Assembly: GCA_020027635.1 (NCBI GenBank)
Contig: JAHKKL010000106.1
Span: 1-6,084 of the forward strand
Direction: 5' to 3'
DNA: 6,084 bases
Source: Gammaproteobacteria bacterium
GTDB lineage: Bacteria; Pseudomonadota; Gammaproteobacteria; UBA9214
In this document: one piece after another, positions 1-5,839 of the stretch
Numbering within the stretch: the stretch's first letter is position 1
Layout: each line of letters opens with the position of its first letter
Notes under the pieces: model-generated
What the model was told of the DNA's origin: nothing
Database searches by the model: none
The model's input: the letters and a program-made list of their open reading frames with translations, nothing else
Program-made: the position numbers and the translations under genes

Positions 1-1268
1 CCCGCGCGGAACCGGCGACCGATGCGCGTTCCCGGAGCGAATCCACCGGCACCGCGGCCCCGGGTTCCCTCGCGACACTGGAAGAAATCAAGCGGTCCAA
101 TCTGCGCGGCCGGGGCGGCGCCGGCTTCACCACCAGCCTGAAGTGGGAGGCCTGCCGCGATGCCGCCGGCCCGCTGCGTTACGTGGTGTGCAACGCCGAC
201 GAGGGCGAGCCCGGCACCTTCAAGGACCGGGTGTTGCTCACCCGTCACGCCGACCTGGTGTTCGAGGGCATGACGGTCGCGGCTTACGCCATCGGCGCGA
301 GCCAGGGCTTCCTGTATCTGCGCGGCGAATACCGTTATCTGCTGGAGCCCCTGAACCGGGTGCTTGAGCGCCGCCGCGCCGGCCATCTGCTCGGCGCGGA
401 GATTTGTGGACAGGCCGGTTTTGACTTTGATATCGACATCCACGTGGGCGCCGGCGCTTACGTCTGCGGTGAGGAGTCGGCCCTGATCGATTCCCTGGAG
501 GGCAAGCGCGGCATCCCCCGCAGCCGCCCTCCCTACCCGGTCACCCACGGCTACCTGCAACGCCCCACCACGGTGAACAACGTCGAGACCTTCTGCGCCG
601 CCGCCCTCATCGCCGCCCACGGCGGTGACTGGTACCGCGCCATCGGCACGGCCAAGTCCGCCGGCACCAAGGTGCTGTCGGTGTCCGGGGACTGCGCCCG
701 GCCCGGCCTCTACGAATACCCGTTTGGAACGAGCGTGCGCCAGGTGCTGGAAGACTGCGGCGGGGAGCATGCCCAGGCGGTCCAGATCAGCGGCCCCTCG
801 GGCGTGTGCATCGACGCCAGCGAGTTCGGACGGAAGATCGCCTTTGAGGACCTGCCCACCGCCGGCGCCTTCATGGTGTTCGATGCCAGCCGGGACATGT
901 TCGAGGTGGCGCGCAACTTCGCCCATTTCTTCGCCCACGAGAGTTGCGGTTTCTGTACGCCGTGCCGCGTCGGCACGGCCATGTTGCGCGACACCATGGA
1001 CAAGATCCGGGCCGGACACGGTACCCCCTACGATCTGAAGGAGATCGAGTCCCTCGACCGGGTGCTGCACATGAGCGCCCACTGCGGTCTGGGGCATACC
1101 GCCTGCAATCCCACCCTGGACACCCTCAAGCGCTTCCGCCCGGCCTATGAACGGCGCCTCAAATCCCTGGATTTCGAGCCGGCTTTCGACCTGGATGGCG
1201 CGCTCGCCCGGGCCCGCCTGATGACCGGCCGGGACGATGCGGGCTCACACCTGGATAACGAATCATGA
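1..1268 (+). CDS. hoxF: HoxF, NAD(H)-binding diaphorase subunit of bidirectional [NiFe] hydrogenase (5' partial)
   Basis: HoxF carries the FMN and NAD(H) site of the soluble NAD-reducing hydrogenase and passes electrons between NADH and the iron-sulfur clusters of HoxU. The frame is open to the left edge (first whole codon at base 3), so 421 C-terminal residues are seen and the start is outside the window. Visible residues 36-42 read GRGGAGF, and NADEGEPGTFKDR follows at about 64-76; both belong to the NuoF-type FMN/NADH fold. GAGAYVCGEESA lies at about 149-160. The [4Fe-4S] motif ESCGFCTPCR gives Cys315, Cys318 and Cys321, with Cys361 the likely fourth ligand. HoxF usually has an N-terminal NuoE-like domain, which cannot be judged here. 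NuoF of complex I is the main alternative, but the adjoining hoxUYHW genes settle it. The stop overlaps the hoxU start by 4 bases. Confidence 0.97.
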   Translation, partial: RAEPATDARSRSESTGTAAPGSLATLEEIKRSNLRGRGGAGFTTSLKWEACRDAAGPLRYVVCNADEGEPGTFKDRVLLTRHADLVFEGMTVAAYAIGASQGFLYLRGEYRYLLEPLNRVLERRRAGHLLGAEICGQAGFDFDIDIHVGAGAYVCGEESALIDSLEGKRGIPRSRPPYPVTHGYLQRPTTVNNVETFCAAALIAAHGGDWYRAIGTAKSAGTKVLSVSGDCARPGLYEYPFGTSVRQVLEDCGGEHAQAVQISGPSGVCIDASEFGRKIAFEDLPTAGAFMVFDASRDMFEVARNFAHFFAHESCGFCTPCRVGTAMLRDTMDKIRAGHGTPYDLKEIESLDRVLHMSAHCGLGHTACNPTLDTLKRFRPAYERRLKSLDFEPAFDLDGALARARLMTGRDDAGSHLDNES

Positions 1269-2017
1269 CCTCGAACTTTCTTCTGGATGGGGAGGAAGTT
1301 CCCTTCGAGCCGGGCCAGAGCGTGGTCCAGGCGGCCCTGGCGGCGGGGCGCTACATCCCCCATCTCTGCTACCACCCGGAGTTCAAACCCCACGGCAGTT
1401 GCAAGGTCTGCACCGTCAGGGTCAATGGCCGCACCGCCACCGCCTGCACCCTGCCTGCCCAGACCGGCCTCGAGGTGGCCAGCGTTACGGAGGAGATCAA
1501 CGGCCTGCGCCACACCCTGGTGCAGATGTTGTTCGCCGAGGGCAACCATTTCTGTCCCTCCTGCGAGAAGAGCGGCAACTGCATGCTGCAGGCCCTGGGC
1601 TACGATTTGGGCGTTATGACCGCCGGCTTCCGCCACTACTTTCCCGATAGACCCGTCGACGCCTCCCACCCGGACATCCTGCTGGACTTCAACCGCTGCA
1701 TCCTGTGCGAGCTGTGCGTGCGCGCCTCCAGCGAAGTGGACGGCAAGAGTGTGTTCGCCCTCTCCGGCCGGGGCCTGGACAAACATTTGATCGTGAATTC
1801 CGAATCCGGCCGCCTGGAACACACCGACATCGCCCTCACCGACAAGGCCATGGAGGTCTGTCCCGTCGGCGTGATCCTTAAAAAACGCGTGGGCTTTGCC
1901 GTGCCCATCGGCCAGCGCCGTTACGATGTACAGCCCATCAGCGCCCAGGCCCTGGCGGATGCCCCCCGGGGTTCCCAGGCGAAGCACCCTTGCAAGTCCT
2001 GCGAGGAGTCGCCCTGA
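1265..2017 (+). CDS. hoxU: HoxU, iron-sulfur diaphorase subunit of bidirectional [NiFe] hydrogenase
   Basis: HoxU relays electrons between HoxF and the hydrogenase half HoxYH; it matches the N-terminal part of NuoG. At 250 residues it has normal HoxU length. A plant-type [2Fe-2S] domain is shown by Cys35, Cys46, Cys49 and Cys61. A His-Cys [4Fe-4S] site follows (His95, Cys97, Cys100, Cys106 in GNHFCPSCEKSGNC). A further [4Fe-4S] site is formed by Cys145, Cys148, Cys151 and Cys199 (CILCELC, then CPVG). The ATG shares ATGA with the hoxF stop, so translation is probably coupled; only a weak GGAT precedes it. The last residues contain an extra CKSC pair (Cys243, Cys246) followed by an acidic end. 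I do not recognise this pair as a standard cluster site. Confidence 0.97.
   Translation: MTSNFLLDGEEVPFEPGQSVVQAALAAGRYIPHLCYHPEFKPHGSCKVCTVRVNGRTATACTLPAQTGLEVASVTEEINGLRHTLVQMLFAEGNHFCPSCEKSGNCMLQALGYDLGVMTAGFRHYFPDRPVDASHPDILLDFNRCILCELCVRASSEVDGKSVFALSGRGLDKHLIVNSESGRLEHTDIALTDKAMEVCPVGVILKKRVGFAVPIGQRRYDVQPISAQALADAPRGSQAKHPCKSCEESP
2003..2008 (+). promoter_or_regulatory. Shine-Dalgarno site for hoxY
   Basis: GAGGAG lies inside the hoxU 3' end, eight bases before the ATG at 2017. It decides the hoxY start in favour of 2017 over the upstream TTG at 1990. Confidence 0.75.
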
Positions 2018-2580
2018 TGGGTGATGCCTCCTCTCCCCCGCTAACGAACAAGCGGCGGGTGGCCACCACGTCGCTCGCGGGCTGCTTCGGTTGCCACATG
2101 TCGCTGCTCGACATCGATGAACGCCTGTTCACCCTGCTGGAGCTGGTGGAGTTCGATCGCAGCCCCCTCACCGACATCAAGCACTGCGGCCCCTGCGACA
2201 TCGGCATCGTCGAGGGCGGCATCTGCAACGCGGAAAACGTGCACGTGCTGCGGGAATTCCGGAAGAACTGCAAGATCCTGGTGGCCATCGGCGCCTGCGC
2301 CATCACCGGCGGGCTGCCCGCCCAGCGCAACCACCTGGACCTGGCATCCTGCCTGCAAGAGGTCTACCTCACCGAACCCGGCCTGGAGCACGGCCTCATC
2401 CCCAACGACCCGGAGCTGCCCCTGCCCCTGGACAAGGTGCACCCGCTGCATGAGGTGGTGAAGGTGGATTACTTCATTCCCGGTTGCCCGCCGTCCGCCG
2501 ACGCCATCTGGTCTTTCCTCACCGACCTGCTGGCCGGGCACACGCCCAGGCTGGGGCACGGGCTGATCTCCTACGACTGA
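2017..2580 (+). CDS. hoxY: HoxY, small subunit of bidirectional [NiFe] hydrogenase
   Basis: HoxY is the short small subunit that holds the proximal [4Fe-4S] cluster next to the NiFe site in HoxH. The four expected ligands are visible: Cys23 and Cys26 in LAGCFGCHMSLLD, Cys94 in IGACAITGG, and Cys157 in PGCPPSADAIW. It has 187 residues, normal for HoxY and much shorter than uptake-hydrogenase small subunits. There is no twin-arginine signal, which fits a cytoplasmic enzyme. I chose the ATG at 2017, which overlaps the hoxU stop as TGATG and has GAGGAG at 2003-2008, eight bases upstream. A TTG at 1990 is in frame but has no comparable ribosome site and would extend into hoxU. Confidence 0.97.
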   Translation: MGDASSPPLTNKRRVATTSLAGCFGCHMSLLDIDERLFTLLELVEFDRSPLTDIKHCGPCDIGIVEGGICNAENVHVLREFRKNCKILVAIGACAITGGLPAQRNHLDLASCLQEVYLTEPGLEHGLIPNDPELPLPLDKVHPLHEVVKVDYFIPGCPPSADAIWSFLTDLLAGHTPRLGHGLISYD

Positions 2581-2616
2581 ACGTCATGGCCCGGGACACT
2601 CTCACAGGTAATCGCC

Positions 2617-4083
2617 ATGAGCTTTGAACTGGAAACCGCCGCCCATCCGGAAAATTTACGCCGGGTGGCCATCGAACCCCTGTCCCGGGTCGAGGGCCAC
2701 GGCAAGGTCACCCTGCTGCTGGACGAATACGACCGCGTTCAGCAGGCCCGGCTGCATATCGTTGAATTCCGCGGCTTCGAGAAATTCGTCCAGGGCCGGC
2801 CGTTCTGGGAGATTCCGGTCATGGTGCAACGCCTGTGCGGCATCTGCCCGGTTTCCCACCACCTGGCCGCGTCCAAGGCCATGGACCAGATCGTCGGCGC
2901 GACGCAGCTCACGCCCACGGCGGAAAAGCTGCGCCGGCTCATGCATTACGGGCAGATCCTGCAATCCCACGCCCTGCATTTCTTCCACCTGTCCTCGCCG
3001 GACCTGCTGTTCGGTTTCGATTCCGATAGGGCCAGACGAAATATCGTCGGTGTCGCCGCCGCCCACCCCGACATCGCCCGACAGGGCGTGCTGCTGCGCA
3101 AGTTCGGCCAGGAGGTGATCCGTGTCACCGCCGGCAAACGCATCCACGGCACCAGCGCCATCCCCGGCGGGGTAAACAAGAACCTGTCCCAGGAAGAACG
3201 CGACTTCCTGCTCGCCGACATCTACCCGGTCATCGCCTGGAGCCGGGACGCGGTGCAGTTGATACGGCGTCTGTTCGAGCAGAACCTGTCGCTCTACACC
3301 AGCTTCGGGCGCTTCCGCGCCCACACCTTAAGCCTGATCCGCGCCGACGGCGCCATGGACCTCTACCACGGCGGCCTGCGCGCCCGGGACCGAGATGGCC
3401 ACACGCTGTTCGACCACGTGGAATACGATCATTACTGGGACTACGTCTTCGAGGAAGTGAAGTCCTGGTCGTACATGAAATTCCCCTTCTTCCGCAGCCT
3501 GGGGCCGGAGCAGGGCTGGTACCGGGTGGGACCGCTGACCCGGGTGACGCAATGCGATTTCATCGACACGCCGTTCGCCGAGCGGGAACGCCGGGAATTC
3601 CTCGCCTTCGACGAGGGCAGCGCCAGCGGCGCCACCCTCGCCTATCACTGGGCGCGCATGATCGAGATGCTGCACGCCGCCGAGATGATCAAGGAACTGC
3701 TCCACGACGATGACCTCATGGGTGAAGACCTGGTGACGAGCGGTACCCGCCAGGAGCGGGGCGTGGGCATGATCGAGGCCCCCCGGGGCACGCTCATCCA
3801 CCACTACCGGGTCAATGAAGACGACCTGGTGGTGCGCGCCAACCTCATCGTCTCCACCACCCACAACAACCAGGCCATGAACGAGGCCATCCGAGCGGTC
3901 GCCCGGCAATACCTGGACGGTCGCAAGCTGAGCGAGGGTCTGCTCAACCACATCGAGGTGGCGGTGCGCGCCTTCGATCCCTGCCTCTCCTGCGCCACCC
4001 ATGCGCTGGGGAAAATGCCGCTGATCGTGGAATTGCTCGACGCCGGCGGGGTCCGCCTCGACGCCATCAGCCGGGACAACTGA
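2617..4083 (+). CDS. hoxH: HoxH, catalytic large subunit of bidirectional [NiFe] hydrogenase (precursor)
   Basis: HoxH carries the Ni-Fe(CN)2CO active site and interconverts H2 and protons/electrons in the cytoplasm. The product has 488 residues. Near the N-terminus are RVEGHGK (24-30) and RLCGICPVSHH, giving Cys74 and Cys77. Near the C-terminus DPCLSCATH gives Cys456 and Cys459, so all four nickel-binding cysteines are present. HGTSAIPGG (about 177-185) and EAPRG (387-391) are also typical of the family. The 26 residues after His462 form the C-terminal extension that a dedicated endopeptidase removes after nickel insertion; the protease gene hoxW is next. The start has AGG eight bases upstream and a 36-base gap from hoxY. 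DPC with ATHALGKMP and the HoxFUY neighbours place it in group 3d rather than the F420- or NADP-linked group 3 enzymes. Confidence 0.98.
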   Translation: MSFELETAAHPENLRRVAIEPLSRVEGHGKVTLLLDEYDRVQQARLHIVEFRGFEKFVQGRPFWEIPVMVQRLCGICPVSHHLAASKAMDQIVGATQLTPTAEKLRRLMHYGQILQSHALHFFHLSSPDLLFGFDSDRARRNIVGVAAAHPDIARQGVLLRKFGQEVIRVTAGKRIHGTSAIPGGVNKNLSQEERDFLLADIYPVIAWSRDAVQLIRRLFEQNLSLYTSFGRFRAHTLSLIRADGAMDLYHGGLRARDRDGHTLFDHVEYDHYWDYVFEEVKSWSYMKFPFFRSLGPEQGWYRVGPLTRVTQCDFIDTPFAERERREFLAFDEGSASGATLAYHWARMIEMLHAAEMIKELLHDDDLMGEDLVTSGTRQERGVGMIEAPRGTLIHHYRVNEDDLVVRANLIVSTTHNNQAMNEAIRAVARQYLDGRKLSEGLLNHIEVAVRAFDPCLSCATHALGKMPLIVELLDAGGVRLDAISRDN

Positions 4084-4091
4084 CTCACCGA

Positions 4092-4098
4092 AAGGGGG
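4092..4098 (+). promoter_or_regulatory. Shine-Dalgarno site for the TTG start of hoxW
   Basis: AAGGGGG sits five bases before the TTG at 4104, in the 20-base gap after hoxH. It is the main support for a non-ATG start. Confidence 0.65.
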
Positions 4099-4103
4099 TT
4101 GCG

Positions 4104-4550
4104 TTGACCCGCGCAAGCCGCTTGATCATCGGCATCGGCAACCCCAGCCGCGGCGACGATGCCCTGGGTCCCCGGGCCATCGACCGCCTGGAGGCCCTGA
4201 ACCTGCCGGACGTGGAACTCCTCACCGACTTCCAGTTGCAGGTGGAATACCTGCTGGATATGGAGGCGCGGAAGGAAGTGGTGTTCATCGACGCCAGCGC
4301 GTCCGGCGAAGAAGCGTTTCAGTTCGCGCCCGTCACCGCGCTCGCGGACCAGAGTTACTCCTCCCATGCCCTCACACCCGCGGCCGTACTGGCGGCCTAT
4401 GAGCGCCATTACGGACAGGCCGCGCCGCCGGCTTACGTCCTCGCGATCCGGGGATACGAGTTTGAGTTGGGAGAGGAGTTGAGCAAGAGGGCGGCGCTTA
4501 ATCTGGAGGCCGCGCTGGCATTCCTGGCCGGGCGCCTTACCTTGCCATGA
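4104..4550 (+). CDS. hoxW: HoxW, hydrogenase maturation endopeptidase for HoxH
   Basis: This is a member of the HyaD/HybD/HycI protease family, which cleaves the C-terminal extension of the hydrogenase large subunit once nickel is in place; HoxH is the obvious substrate. It has 148 residues. IGIGNPSRGDDALG (9-22) is the family signature, with Asp19 at the position of the first nickel-sensing acid. Asp63 (VVFIDAS) and His88 (SSHALTP) are the other likely metal contacts. RGYEFELGEELS (116-127) is also a family block. The start is a TTG, supported by AAGGGGG at 4092-4098 five bases upstream; no ATG or GTG exists nearby in frame. The final twelve or so codons (ALAFLAGRLTLP) lie inside a sequence that recurs near base 5867, so the natural C-terminus may have been altered by, or donated to, that repeat. 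Confidence 0.94.
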   Translation: MTRASRLIIGIGNPSRGDDALGPRAIDRLEALNLPDVELLTDFQLQVEYLLDMEARKEVVFIDASASGEEAFQFAPVTALADQSYSSHALTPAAVLAAYERHYGQAAPPAYVLAIRGYEFELGEELSKRAALNLEAALAFLAGRLTLP

Positions 4551-4602
4551 TCCGGCGGGTGCAGGTCGACACCCGGCGCTACGGACCGAGGTACCTTGCC
4601 GG
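4511..4602 (+). repeat. Dispersed direct repeat, copy A (overlaps hoxW 3' end)
   Basis: This stretch aligns with 5867-5955 in the same orientation. Shared blocks include CGCGCTGGCATTC, GCGCCTTA, CCATGATC, GCGGGTGC, CGGACC and GCCGGC. By eye identity is roughly 80 percent with one small gap. The first 40 bases also encode the end of HoxW, and the rest is noncoding. It could be a dispersed intergenic repeat that landed at the operon end, or a duplicated hoxW tail. The two copies bracket the whole accessory block. Confidence 0.75.
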
Positions 4603-4630
4603 CTGTCTCTCCAATCGGCGGCAGCATTCA

Positions 4631-4663
4631 TAGGGCGCAATGCGCTGCGCTTATTGCGCCCTA
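4631..4663. repeat. REP-like inverted repeat, TAGGGCGCAAT family
   Basis: TAGGGCGCAAT (4631-4641) and ATTGCGCCCTA (4653-4663) form a perfect 11-bp stem around an 11-base loop. The loop contains GCGCTGCGC. Elements reading GTAGGGCGCAATAAGCGCAGCG are a familiar style of short intergenic repeat in beta- and gammaproteobacteria. No T-run follows, so an intrinsic terminator is not shown, although the hairpin may protect the hox mRNA 3' end. Confidence 0.7.
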
Positions 4664-4708
4664 CGGAGCTAATGGCTACCTTGCTGCCCGACCCGGAAGA
4701 GACACCAA

Positions 4709-4767
4709 TGTAGCCTGGGTTGAACGAAGTGAAACCCGGGTTTCGCTACCGCTCAACCCAGGCTACA
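4709..4767. repeat. REP-like composite hairpin, TGTAGCCTGGGTTGA family
   Basis: Bases 4709-4723 and 4753-4767 are perfect 15-base reverse complements. Between them, 4728-4747 folds into a second stem centred on GAAACCCGGGTTTC, a perfect 14-base palindrome. The outer and inner stems nearly stack, with a small internal mismatch, so the whole 59 bases can form one long hairpin or cruciform. The arm GTAGCCTGGGTTGAACG is of the same general style as gammaproteobacterial REP or MITE-like repeats. It belongs to a different family from the neighbouring 4631-4663 element. Confidence 0.8.
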
Positions 4768-4802
4768 CTTGCTGCGTTCAGCCCAACGCGGCCTATTAAA
4801 CT

Positions 4803-4809
4803 GTTCGGC
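4803..4809 (+). other. Possible cassette boundary (R'-like GTTCGGC)
   Basis: GTTCGGC resembles the attC/attI crossover consensus GTTRRRY with one mismatch. It is the exact reverse complement of GCCGAAC at 5388-5394, as expected if the two ends come from one excisable cassette. No upstream attC arm is visible, so the preceding site would have to be a secondary site or be decayed. Confidence 0.35.
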
Positions 4810-4828
4810 ATGAATAAGGCAAACGTAG

Positions 4829-5143
4829 ATGGATATTGAGGACCTTATCGTCGCCATTAGAACCAGCCAAATCCGCATTACGGACCATGCGGATGAGGAA
4901 GCTGTTGATGATGCACTGACATTCGACGAGATATATTTTTCCGTGATGCATGGCGAAATCATTGAAGAATATCCAGATGACAAGCCGTATCCAAGTTGTC
5001 TAGTTATGGGGAAGAACTTTGCAGGTGACCCAATTCACAGTGTCTGGGCCTATAATTCTGGCAACGGATGGGCGGTTCTAATTACGGTCTATCGCCCAGA
5101 CCCTGCAGGGTGGATTGACTGGAAAGTGAGGGTGAAGAAATGA
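4829..5143 (+). CDS. DUF4258 protein, putative toxin of a type II toxin-antitoxin pair
   Basis: The 104-residue product carries the DUF4258 signature: a buried His in ITDHADEE (His20) and the strongly conserved GEIIEEYPDDKPYPSCLV (42-59), then IHSVWAYN and ITVYRPDP. DUF4258 proteins are small, have no signal peptide or membrane segment, and are often encoded beside YgiT-type zinc-finger proteins, as here; by analogy with MqsR/MqsA the first gene would be the toxin and the second the antitoxin. The RNase activity of MqsR is not established for this family, so the toxin role is inference. The ATG at 4829 has only a weak AAGG ten bases upstream. The stop overlaps the next start as ATGA. Base composition is visibly more AT-rich than the hox genes, suggesting separate acquisition. 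Confidence 0.85.
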   Translation: MDIEDLIVAIRTSQIRITDHADEEAVDDALTFDEIYFSVMHGEIIEEYPDDKPYPSCLVMGKNFAGDPIHSVWAYNSGNGWAVLITVYRPDPAGWIDWKVRVKK

Positions 5144-5418
5144 TTCCATTTGAAAAATGTCCTGTGTGCGGTGGTGAACTTGAAACCAAGCAAGTCGAAA
5201 AGTTGCTGCGAGGTGGTGAAAACACTGTGTCACTGAAAGTCACCGCAGAGGTTTGTCAGCATTGCGGAGAACGGCTTTATGCGGAGGATGTCGTCAGATC
5301 TTTTGAAGAGCTACGCGCCAAGCTACAGAAACAAGAGTTTGCTCACTTGAAGCCGGTTGGTCGCGCTTTTACGGTTGACAAAGATTGGCCGAACAAGGCC
5401 ATCCAGCCGACCGCATAA
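5140..5418 (+). CDS. YgiT-type zinc-finger protein, putative antitoxin
   Basis: The 92-residue protein has two CxxC pairs, Cys7/Cys10 (CPVCGGEL) and Cys39/Cys42 (CQHCGERL), that would bind one zinc as in the N-terminal domain of MqsA/YgiT. VEKLLRGGENTVSLKVTAEV between them is typical of the family. Unlike MqsA it has no C-terminal helix-turn-helix domain, so DNA autoregulation is doubtful. It overlaps the upstream DUF4258 gene by 4 bases and is probably its antitoxin partner. The last residues, PNKAIQPTA, are read from an attC-like sequence and probably do not belong to the ancestral protein, whose conserved part ends near PVGRAFTV. This tail type recurs in unrelated small proteins. Confidence 0.86.
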   Translation: MIPFEKCPVCGGELETKQVEKLLRGGENTVSLKVTAEVCQHCGERLYAEDVVRSFEELRAKLQKQEFAHLKPVGRAFTVDKDWPNKAIQPTA

Positions 5419-5454
5419 CCCGTCGCTTTGCCTTGGGTTATCAGGCGGTTAATC
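5388..5454 (+). other. Degenerate attC-like recombination site 1
   Basis: The site opens with GCCGAACAAGG, similar to the attC R'' box RYYYAAC, followed by CATCCAGCCGACCGC in the position of L''. It closes with TCAGGCGGTTAATC, similar to a 3' end of the form TCAGGCGTTRRRY. The 67-base span is in the normal range for short attC sites. The middle contains a perfect 7-bp stem (ATAACCC at 5415-5421 with GGGTTAT at 5435-5441). Pairing of the outer arms is weak, so it may be inactive. It covers the last codons and stop of the zinc-finger gene. Confidence 0.45.
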
Positions 5455-5488
5455 TCAGACCATCGGTCGAGAATATCGGAGGTGTGGC

Positions 5489-5839
5489 ATGAGCACTGCG
5501 GCCAGTAGCGACCCGCGTATTCAGGAGGTACGAATCACCCGGGCTCAGATCATCGCCTATCTGGTCGACGGACGGGTGATCAGCGTTCCGCTGGCTTGGT
5601 CTTGGCGACTCTCCGAGGCTAGCCCCGCGCAGCGTGCAAACTTCCGCATCATCGGAACCGGTCAGGGTGTCCACTGGCCGGATGTGGACGAGGACATTAG
5701 CGTCGAAGTCATGCTTCATGGTACCCCGGCACCCCGAACCAAGTTACAGGCGAAGCCGCTGATTCGGGATTTCCGAGCGAGCACCGGAGCGCCGAACAAG
5801 GGCATTCAATCGCCGCCTCGCAAGGCCCGCCGCGGCTGA
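5489..5839 (+). CDS. DUF2442 domain protein
   Basis: The 116-residue protein matches DUF2442: EVRITRAQIIAYLVDGRVIS (13-32), the PLAW motif (34-37), RLSEASPAQRANFRIIG (40-56), then GVHWPDVDEDISVE (60-73) and an L.G.PAPR block (76-83). DUF2442 genes commonly follow a DUF4160 gene in a presumed toxin-antitoxin or regulatory pair, but no DUF4160 frame is present here, so this one is an orphan. GGAGGT at 5478-5483 lies five bases before the ATG, which fixes the start. The conserved domain ends near residue 83. The tail, ending GAPNKGIQSPPRKARRG, is read from an attC-like sequence. GC content is higher than in the preceding pair, so the two units probably have different origins. Function unknown. 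Confidence 0.86.
   Translation: MSTAASSDPRIQEVRITRAQIIAYLVDGRVISVPLAWSWRLSEASPAQRANFRIIGTGQGVHWPDVDEDISVEVMLHGTPAPRTKLQAKPLIRDFRASTGAPNKGIQSPPRKARRG

Larger units (their letters stand above)
4551..4828. other. Intergenic junction between hox operon and accessory genes
   Basis: No convincing gene is present in these 278 bases. They hold the noncoding part of repeat copy A, two REP-like hairpins, and GTTCGGC at 4803-4809, a possible cassette boundary. I see no clear sigma-70 promoter for the downstream pair. An open frame at 4596-4799 is made mostly of the palindromic repeats and is not a gene. Confidence 0.7.

Noticed and set aside
1145..1987. Long minus-strand open frame opposite hoxF/hoxU
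   Set aside because: It is a shadow of GC-rich coding sequence; the plus strand carries complete cluster motifs. The same applies to the long minus-strand frames opposite hoxY, hoxH and hoxW.
1990..2016. TTG at 1990 as an earlier hoxY start
   Set aside because: GAGGAG at 2003-2008 and the TGATG overlap favour the ATG at 2017, and the added residues match nothing in HoxY.
4433..4627. Minus-strand frame over copy A that resembles the one at 5744-5986 over copy B (both contain RNASA-type runs)
   Set aside because: The resemblance follows from the DNA repeat; neither has a convincing start signal and both run into opposite-strand genes.
4596..4799. Open frame across the intergenic repeats
   Set aside because: Its sequence is mostly the translated REP-like palindromes, with no ribosome site or family match.
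4810..4839. Nine-codon frame just upstream of and overlapping the DUF4258 start
   Set aside because: It is too short to judge, and its ribosome site is no better than that of the gene itself.
5051..5056. TATAAT sequence as a promoter -10
   Set aside because: It lies within the DUF4258 coding sequence and has no suitable -35 element that I can see.
5415..5441. ATAACCC/GGGTTAT hairpin as an intrinsic terminator
   Set aside because: The stem is only 7 bp and no T-run follows; it fits better as the inner part of the attC-like site.
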